Source of the DNA: Anadara kagoshimensis
Taxonomy: Eukaryota > Mollusca > Bivalvia > Arcoida > Arcidae
Length of the DNA: 64,000 nucleotides
NCBI GenBank assembly: GCA_021292105.1
Contig: CM037867.1
Coordinates: forward strand, 12,920,183-12,984,182
Direction of reading: 5' to 3'
Numbering within the stretch: the first letter of the stretch is position 1; the number at the start of each line of letters is the position of its first letter. The notes under the pieces are model-generated. The model ran no database searches. It was not told the origin of the DNA and worked only from the letters and a program-made list of their open reading frames with translations. The translations under genes and the position numbers were made by a program. This document shows positions 57,346-64,000 of this stretch, one piece after another.

Positions 57346-58234
57346 CGGTTTCACTGGGTTTTCGTCATTTGATCATTACTGTCACTTACACTTACAGATT
57401 TTATTCAGAGACATTATTCAATACAGATGTTTGACATACATCATAATACAACAGTTATCTATGGGTATCTTTACTGTTCTCTTATATGACAAGTAAAATA
57501 ATACATGTTAAAAAATCAAATTATGAAAAACTATGATTGTGAGCCGAAGCGGTAAAAACTTTTCTGATTTAAAATATTTATCAATATATTCTTCCTCTGT
57601 TAGAGAAAACTCTATCTTTGTTTAAACTTTCCACTACGTTATATCGTTTTGTATTGTGGTAAATTATTTTTTAAAGAACGACGTGGAGATATACATTAAA
57701 GCATTTTCGATGTTAACATATATTTTTTTTATTACAAAAAAAAAAAAAAAAAGAAGAACATTCAAAAGACAAAAGAAGGGGTTGTATAAACACGACACAC
57801 AGATAATTTAACAAATACCAACGAATCCCTAAAATCGACATAAATTTGGATTGGTATTTTTTATGATATACGTGTATAGAGTTGTTTAATACGCATGACG
57901 CATGGCGTTACGAGATTGGACACGAATAAACGCGATTGACAGTCGCGGAAAATTCTTAACAGACGGTTAAAGCAATGACTTAATATTGTCGTTAAAGGGA
58001 TATTTTAAAAAAGATAAATGCAATTATATTATTTTACTCAATAATATTTAATCAAATGTGCTAATTGTTTAATATTCGCGGCATTTCACATACAAACAAC
58101 TTTAAATTCAGATGCACGGACCCAGTTAGGTATTAATAAAAAGATGGCAAATAAATATATCGTAATATGGATATACAGTGATATATTTTGACTAGCATTT
58201 AAATCTTTATAAATATATAAAATGTTATATAAAT
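57346..58234. other. A+T-rich stretch with poly-A run
   Basis: A run of about 18 A at 57736-57753 follows a T-run. No gene. Confidence 0.45.
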
Positions 58235-58465
58235 GTCTATGTTGTGAGCTAAGAGGGGTGATCATCCGGAAGAGTAAGCACGTGCTGTTAAGTAAGCTAC
58301 AACTTTAACTCGTGAAATCAAAATTGAGAATAACAGGAATATAGAACGGTGCGACGTCAAATATATCCAGGGTAATTTGGATACATTTACATAATATTTG
58401 CTACAATATTGTGATGACACACATCAAACGTTTTGAGGATCTTGATTAACCTAGGCTTATCATCA
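58235..58465 (-). mobile_element. P1 fragment
   Basis: Tail missing. UTR ('catccggaagagtaagcacg', 'tgctgttaagtaagctac') and the C-terminal coding end ('gacgtcaaatatatccaggg', 'ttgtgatgacacacatc', 'ttgaggatcttgatta') on the minus strand. Confidence 0.75.
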
Positions 58466-58660
58466 AATTCTTTTGATTCCGTATCCCGATTTTCGTCAGT
58501 AAATTCCATCGTTTTGGTAAAAGAACTTTATTTAGGTAAAAGAACTTTATCGTTTCATTTGAATTTTCGATTTTTTTAGAATTCCACTAATACCATGCAA
58601 AGGATGATATTTGAAATGGAATATTTTCTGTCTTATTGACAAGTTAGTTTAACATTGCAG

Positions 58661-58818
58661 ATTCGATATTGTCTACTAGGAATGGTTCTACAGGTGTACC
58701 AACGGAACCTACAACATCTGGAACAACACAATCTACAACCAGTGGTACTACCGTAACTTTTATTAGTATAAAATTAACAACAACTGCTACAGAAGGTGCA
58801 TTGGCAGCGACTATGTAA
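58661..58818 (+). CDS. Ser/Thr-rich mucin-like exon (open)
   Basis: Behind the acceptor 'ttaacattgcag' an open stretch of 51 codons begins SILSTRNGSTGVPTEPTTSG and continues TTQSTTSGTTVTF..., rich in Thr/Ser with Gly and Pro, typical of O-glycosylated mucin-like domains. The first two bases complete a split codon (phase 1 intron). It ends at TAA 58816-58818, or at a possible donor overlapping it (at|gtaaca). Of all the exon copies in 58.6-64 kb this is the only longer one without an internal break. The upstream exon and signal peptide were not found. Confidence 0.55.
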
Positions 58819-59274
58819 CACAGGTCAGAGTTTTAATATTAAGCGGTACAAATGAGAAGTATTCTACGAGTGTTTGATTTTATAATACTTTTAAATCGTT
58901 TTGATCTCATCTGAAAATGCAAAAGATATAGGAATCCCCGTTTCCTTTTTAGCAATAAGGGGAGAAAAAATCACAAATCTTATAATTTTTACATAGGCTA
59001 AATAGTAAATAACAATGATGATATAAGCTCTAAAAAGCTTGTACAAAAGTAGTAGTTTGTCCTACATATTTTTGAAACATAATTGTAGTAAAAAGAAATA
59101 AATTTTCTGTAAATGTAAATAATTACCTATTCTCCTTGCTCGATTCGTCGATAAAACAATCTCTTAAGATGTTATCTGGTTCAAACATATGATGAAAGTA
59201 GCAATAATGTCCTGATTTATTACAATATTTTAAACGAACGGGTGGTATTGTGGTGCTTCTTACTGTTATAGTAA
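58819..59274. other. A+T-rich, presumably intronic
   Basis: Nothing recognised. Confidence 0.4.
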
Positions 59275-59375
59275 ATTACATATTATACCAGTTTTAATTT
59301 TACAGCACTAGACGGCCGTTTCGGAATACAATTCTACTCAGTAGTGTCTGGACCAAAATTATGAAACCAAAATTA
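59275..59375 (-). repeat. Hammerhead unit, near-intact with swapped core bases
   Basis: Both unit boundaries are preserved ('attacatattataccagt' and 'ggaccaaaattatgaaacc'). On the minus strand (59348-59304): stem I gacacta/tagtgct with one mismatch, core CTGAGTA (U7-G8 changed to G-U relative to CTGATGA), stem II gaat-tgt-attc, cgaaac, palindromic stem III acggccgt, C, tagtgct. Loss of G8 predicts no cleavage. Confidence 0.85.
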
Positions 59376-60340
59376 TTTTGAAAATGTTGAAAAACTACCC
59401 AAAGGACCAAAATATATTTTACAAAATATATTATTTAATGGTGTGTATAGAAAGTATTTTGTAAATTATATTAGTTTGTATTCTTAGTCGCTTATATGAT
59501 AGAAATATTGAAAACAATATTATTTCAAATAAGACGAACAATGCCTTATCTGAAATGAGAGCCAATGATTTTTTTAAATACAATAAGACCGATCAGTCAG
59601 CATCAGGGATATATTGTCAATGGGTATTTTTTAAGTATCAAAAATTTTTTGAACTATTGAGGAAAATCTTGACTGGAGTAAAAATCATTATAATTGCAAA
59701 CATTTTACTTTGCCATAGAAGGTAATTAAAAACCACCCTGTTCGAAAATGCTTTACTCAGAAATTCCGTGTGTGATTCAAATAATACCCCATATTTCAGT
59801 ATAAATTTTCATAACGTCACAATTTAGAAAATTGGATCAATATTAAAAAAGATATCTTTAATTAAATATTGTGAAAAAAGTCTTTATATATTGAATGTAT
59901 CAAAGGTAATTAAGTGAATCATTAGCATATTGAATTTATCCGTGTACCGTACTATGATAGTTCTCTTGTATATTTATTTTTTGTTATTGATAGATATTAT
60001 GTATTTAATTTCCAGTAAGTTATTTAACAAAACTAATTTTAACTTACCTGACTGTTAGACTTGAAATAATATCATCAGAGCGCAGAGATTTGTAAACGCC
60101 ATGCGTATTGTCACCTTCAATTTGTACCACAAGGCTTTACCAAAATCTACTACTTCAGTTGGATTTAAAACAATGTTTTTACTTACTTATTTCGTCTTTT
60201 AAATCGTATCAATTTTATCAATTTCAAGCAATTTCACAGATTATTGTACACTAAATATCAAATGTTGAATTATTATTTTAATATGATCATTTGTTCTTCT
60301 TTCATTATTAAGTTACTAACATTGACAGGATTAGTGTTAT
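59376..60340. other. A+T-rich, no exon recognised
   Basis: Lies between the first mucin-like exon and the start of the tandem units. Nothing recognised. Confidence 0.4.
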
Positions 60341-60559
60341 CCACATCATTGTCCATTAATTACAAATAACTTTAAATAAATCACGGGCTTGTCGGACATA
60401 CTAGTAAATAATTTGTTCTGTTTTGAAATAACGGATTTTACAAAATTCGAAGTAATTTTGTATTGACTTTATACCTCAAATCCATAAGTTCAACATTTCA
60501 AAAACAATAATCAATAATTGTTCTCTTTAATGAATACATCACAATATACCATATTACAG

Positions 60560-60796
60560 GCTCGACATTGTGTACACGTGATTCAAAAGAAACTGTTTTA
60601 ATACAGAGTCAACAACAACTGCGCCAATAGAATCAATATATGGAGAAAAGCAATTTGATAACGAGTGGTACTACCCCAACAGTTATTAATCTGAATGCAG
60701 AATCTACATAAAGAACTACAAAAGATAGTACATCATCCGCCTCTACAGCATCACAAACCAGTGTTTCAATGTCAACTACTTGTTTCCGGTTTATTT
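60560..60796 (+). pseudogene. Mucin-like exon B, copy 1 (broken)
   Basis: After the acceptor 'ccatattacag' it reads STLCTRDSKET, then the frame breaks at 'gttttaatac'. Other frames recover TESTYGEK-like and STASQTSVS-like segments. There is an in-frame stop at 'cctaatag'-type positions and a premature 'acataa' at about 60708. Confidence 0.7.
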
Positions 60797-60957
60797 AAAT
60801 AAGGTTTTGATAATTAATATATTCTATACTTGTTACTCCAAACTTTAGTAAAATAGTTTAACTTTGATACACTAATGGAATGCTATTATATTAACTATAA
60901 ATATCTTTAATATACTCCGCAGCTTATCGTACAGAAAACTTTCTTTTCTTTTTCCAG

Positions 60958-61171
60958 AATCAAACAACATCTGTAACAACGCAATTTACAACGAAACAAC
61001 TTTTATAACGGGGTCAAAATAAAGTAACCAAAAAATCAACATACGGAACAACGGAATCTACAATCAATGGTAATATCACAATATTTGTTAATAAATATTC
61101 TATATCAACAGCTACCAAAAAAAGTACGTCATCAGATTCTACTGCGTCACATACAAGTGTTTCAGCATAAT
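60958..61171 (+). pseudogene. Mucin-like exon C, copy 1 (broken)
   Basis: Acceptor 'cttttctttttccag', then NQTTSVTTQFTTK, a frame break and stop ('ttttataacgg'), and a recoverable end 'TASHTSVSA' before taa. Thr/Ser-rich. Confidence 0.7.
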
Positions 61172-61425
61172 TTATCACTTTCGGTTTATATCAATGTATG
61201 TTTATTATCTTGATATATACACAAGGCTAGTTCGTGTCCAAATACAAATACAAAAGCGAGTACCAAAATAATGTTACTCAAAACTTAATCTAAACTGGTC
61301 AACATTTATATACTATACAAGTGAATGCTTTAACGTTACGTATTAATATATTTTCATCAGCTAAGCAGCTTATCGAATATACAATGTTCTATTCTGTTTT
61401 CAAATAATGTATTTTATTTTTTTAG

Positions 61426-61560
61426 AATTACCAATATAAAGAACAGCACGATTTACAACGAATGAAAGTACGACAACTTACATTAGGACTTAATCTACAT
61501 CAAGATTTTCCACAGAAATTGAACCATCAGCCTCTGGAACACAAACCATGTTTTAACATT
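61426..61560 (+). pseudogene. Mucin-like exon D, copy 1 (broken)
   Basis: Acceptor 'ttatttttttag'. It has the same early stop as the other D copy ('aatataaagaac', compare 'acataaagaac' at 63316), so that stop predates the duplication. Further stops follow. Confidence 0.65.
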
Positions 61561-61903
61561 ATCTACTATATCTTTTTTGTGTGAAGGTAATTCTTTTGTT
61601 AGTCTTACATGTCAAATAGAAACAAAGTGTTTCATGGCAAAATCAAAAACAAAAAGGAAATGAAAAATATGTTTTAACTTTATGTTACATTTCACTGGTG
61701 TAATATAAACACTCATCATTGTGCATTAATTCTCAATAACTTTTAATAAATCACGGTGGTTTACGAAAAAACATGTTTTGAAATGGTTTTAATAAAACTT
61801 CCAAGTTTTAGTTATTGAGATAATACCTCAAATTTATATACTAAACATTCCAAACACATTTAATGTTCTCCTAAATGAACATGTCAAAAACTATTTAATG
61901 CAG

Positions 61904-61986
61904 ACTCGACATTGTCTACTACAAGTGATTCTACAGAAACTACTCTTATTACGGAGTCAACAAGTTCAACATTCCAAAAACAATAA
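61904..61986 (+). CDS. Mucin-like exon A, unit 2
   Basis: Acceptor 'atttaatgcag', then an open frame STLSTTSDSTETTLITESTS followed by STFQKQ and TAA at 61984-61986. Thr/Ser-rich, 26 residues, same phase as exon 58661. No donor site is obvious at its end, so it may itself be a terminal or decayed exon. Confidence 0.45.
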
Positions 61987-62028
61987 TTTTTCTCCTTAAT
62001 AAATGAATCACAATATACAATATTGCAG

Positions 62029-62241
62029 GCTCGACATTGCGAACTTCACGCGATTCAAAAGAAACTACTTTTAATACGAAGCCAACAAAAACTGCACCAA
62101 CAGAATCAACATATGGAGAAAAGCATTTTTATAACAAGTGGTACTACCCCAACGTTCGTTAGTGCAGAATCTTTATCAAGAACTACAACATATAGTACAC
62201 CATCAGCCTATACAGCATCAAAAACCAGTGTTTCAACGTAA
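62029..62241 (+). pseudogene. Mucin-like exon B, unit 2 (one frameshift)
   Basis: Acceptor 'caatattgcag'. In phase 1 it reads STLRTSRDSKETTFNTKPTK, then TAPTESTYGEK. A single-base shift at about 62125 then gives FITSGTTPTFVSAESLSRTT and TYSTPSAYTASKTSVST to TAA at 62239-62241. The stop overlaps a possible donor (ac|gtaaac). Apart from the one shift it is complete, the best B copy. Confidence 0.6.
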
Positions 62242-62287
62242 ACTACTTACTTCTGGTTTATATCAATAATATTTTGATAATTAATTA

Positions 62288-63010
62288 ATTACTGTCCGTT
62301 TACTGGGCTGGAGAGAAAGGAATAACGCTAATATCTCAAAGATTTGAATGGCACGGTTAAAAATCAAATAATCATTAACTTACATGAGCCGAGTCGTTGC
62401 TAATAATCCTTATTTCGATCAAATCCGTGCATTATAACTCCTTTAATGCACCAAAACGTGTTTTGGATGGGTGTTTACAATGGTAAAAATTTTGACAAAA
62501 TGGCGGAGTCTTTCGTGTGACGTAATGATGACGGAAGAATTTATTATTTACGTAGGTTCGCCAGGGGTACAATGAAGGGTAGTTCAAAGGTCGGGTTGAG
62601 TTTAAAAGTTTGAATTTACGTCAATTTTTTTCAAAAGTTTAAAAATGCAGAAAGGTAACGTAGTTCACTTTATTATTTTATTAAATCGATTTTGGTCATT
62701 GCGGTTACGCAAAAATCAATCCGTTCTTGAGCTGCACTAACCTACGTAAATAGTCGACTCTTTCGTCATGACTACGTAACATAAAGAACCCCGCCATTTC
62801 GTAAAAAAGATTACCATTGTAAACACCCACCCAGGTTATATTTTGTCGCATAAAATGATATATTAAGCAAGGATGGAACCGAAACAGAAATTTTCAGTTA
62901 CGACTCGGCTCATGTAAGTAAAAGAATCATTGATTTGTACCCGTCGTATTGAAATTTATAGAGTATTTTGCGATCTTGCTTTCTCCGAAATAGGCTAAAT
63001 AAACAGTAAT
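62288..63010. mobile_element. 0.72-kb foldback DNA element (long TIR)
   Basis: Terminal inverted repeats start attactgt and end acagtaat. The arms extend inward for at least 250 bp with indels: 'cttacatgagccgagtcgt' (about 62379) against its inverse 'acgactcggctcatgtaag' (62901-62919), 'gggtgtttacaatggtaa' (62470) against 'ttaccattgtaaacaccc' (62812), and 'tatttacgtaggtt' (62545) against 'aacctacgtaaata' (62740). No transposase inside. The host-unit comparison shows loss of exon C sequence at the insertion site. Target duplication not clear. Confidence 0.85.
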
Positions 63011-63305
63011 TGTATCATTGTACTGCAACACAAACCAGAGTTTAAACATAATGTTTTACTTTCGGTTTATATCAAGGTCTTTTTATTATCTTTACATTTA
63101 CAAAAGGCGATTTCATGTCCAAATACTGATACCAAAGCGAAAACAAAATTATGTTACTCAAAACTTAAGCTAAACAAATCAACATTCTTATAATATACAA
63201 GTGAATGATTTTACGTTAACTATCTGTATCTTTTAATAAACTATACAGCTTGTCCAATTTACTAATTTCTTTTATATTTTCAAATAAAGGATTCTATTTA
63301 TACAG

Positions 63306-63440
63306 AATTAACAACATAAAGAACAACGCCAATTACAACGAATGGTACTACCACAACTTCTGTTAATTCATACTCTACATCAACAACAATCACAGACGGT
63401 ACACCATCAGCTTTTAATGGAACAGTGTTTCAACATCATC
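63306..63440 (+). pseudogene. Mucin-like exon D, unit 2 (broken)
   Basis: Acceptor 'ttatacag', LTT then stop (acataaag), then a long open Thr/Ser-rich stretch TTPITTNGTTTTSVNSYST and STTITDGTPSAF. Stop shared with 61426. Confidence 0.65.
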
Positions 63441-63777
63441 TACTATATCCTTTTTGTATGAAGTTATTTCCTTTTTGGTTTTCATATCAAAGGAAACAAC
63501 CCGTTTCATGGCCAAATCAAAAGCAGAAAGTAAAGAAATAATATGTTTTAACTTCATGTTACGTGTCACTGGTGTAATATAAACAGTCATTATTGTGAAT
63601 TAATTATCAATAACTTTTAATAAATCACGGAAGTTTTCGGACAAACATGTTTTGAAACGGTTTTAATAAACCTTCCAACTTTTTTACTGACTTTGTACCT
63701 CAAATTGACATACTCAACATTCCAAAGACATATAATGTTCTCCTTAATAAACTTGTCAGAATATATACATATTGCAG

Positions 63778-63860
63778 ACTTGATATTGTCTACTAAAAGT
63801 GATTCTACAGAAGCTACTCTTATTACGGAGTCAACAACTTCAACATTTCAAAAACAATAA
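63778..63860 (+). CDS. Mucin-like exon A, unit 3
   Basis: Acceptor 'atatattgcag', then an open LILSTKSDSTEATLITESTT followed by STFQKQ and TAA at 63858-63860. Matches exon A of unit 2 with a few replacements, so the frame has been kept in both copies. Confidence 0.45.
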
Positions 63861-63902
63861 TTTTTCTAATTAATGAATATATCATAATATATAATATTGC
63901 AG

Positions 63903-64000
63903 GCCCGACATTGTGAACTTCATGCGATTCAACAGAAATTACTTTTAATACGAAGCCAACAAAAAACTGCACCAACAGAATCAACATATGGAGATAAACA
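63903..64000 (+). pseudogene. Mucin-like exon B, unit 3 (partial)
   Basis: Acceptor 'taatattgcag', then PTL and an in-frame TGA at 63914 ('ttgtgaacttc', where unit 2 has ttgcgaact). Cut by the window end. Confidence 0.65.

Larger units (their letters stand above)
60341..61710 (+). repeat. Mucin-exon tandem unit 1
   Basis: Unit anchor 'aataaatcacgg' at about 60375. Contains exon types B, C and D but lacks exon A: the intron sequence 'cctcaaatccata' (about 60474) joins directly to 'agttcaacatttcaaaaaca', which in units 2 and 3 is the end of exon A. The unit is about 1.37 kb. Confidence 0.8.
61711..63586 (+). repeat. Mucin-exon tandem unit 2
   Basis: Anchor 'aataaatcacggtgg' at about 61745. 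Exons A (61904), B (62029), only the tail of C (about 63018) and D (63306). The unit is 1874 bp long because a foldback element (62288-63010) sits inside and has replaced most of exon C and its intron. Confidence 0.8.
63587..64000 (+). repeat. Mucin-exon tandem unit 3 (runs off the window)
   Basis: Anchor 'aataaatcacggaag' at about 63619, exon A at 63778 and exon B at 63903. Nearly collinear with unit 2 (offset 1874). Confidence 0.8.

Overview
The window is eukaryotic, A+T-rich and dominated by decayed mobile DNA. No complete, intact protein-coding gene could be supported. The mix of repeats points to a mollusc, most likely a marine bivalve of mussel type: a Penelope-like reverse-transcriptase family, hammerhead-ribozyme units, a tRNA-type SINE whose tail carries a 'gcgacgttaa' motif, CGCGAAAA-rich foldback MITEs, and a 'GACCTTTGACC...GGACAGACAG' repeat. 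This host call is inference from repeat style, not from a marker gene.

The dominant component is one retroelement family, called P1 here, with about 25 fragments on both strands. Its coding part can be pieced together from different fragments. RT motifs, including GIPMG, lie at 1.4-2.1 kb. The C-terminus, which contains FYGRHHSIVDKFDV and ends at a DVP stop, is clearest at 46.7-47.0 kb. About 200 nt of conserved 3' non-coding sequence follows. Most copies are 5'-truncated. Some are tandem (21.65-22.85 kb, 46.43-47.15 kb), and a diverged array of five 3'-UTR-like units lies at 18.5-19.7 kb. One copy (6717-6991) has a readable empty site in neighbouring paralogous DNA.

The second notable component is a unit of about 105 bp, present at eight places, whose minus strand (or plus strand in inverted copies) folds as a type I hammerhead ribozyme. 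The copy at 11784-11829 has every core nucleotide and a perfect 7-bp stem I. The other copies have lost core residues, and one is split by a SINE with a 12-bp target duplication.

Other mobile remains, from left to right, are: two MITEs with 5-bp target duplications (16.3-17.0 and 19.2-19.5 kb); CGCGAAAA foldbacks (20.5, 21.4 and 33.0 kb); an IS630/Tc1-like transposase relic (23.35-23.85 kb); a truncated LINE with a 12-bp target duplication (23.88-24.17 kb); a tRNA-related SINE head (25.9 kb); a Crypton-type tyrosine recombinase pseudogene (26.15-27.62 kb); a decayed CxxC-containing multicopy gene relic on the minus strand (29.6-30.8 kb); a possible hAT N-terminus (38.4-38.6 kb); and two long hairpins (41.94-42.08 and 50.07-50.21 kb).

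The right end (58.66-64.0 kb) holds an array of short Ser/Thr-rich, mucin-like exons behind splice acceptors. They are arranged in tandem units of about 1.4-1.9 kb, mostly broken by frameshifts and stops, with a 0.72-kb foldback element inserted. It looks like the decaying end of a mucin-like gene that continues beyond the window. The remaining sequence is A+T-rich DNA in which no gene is supported.
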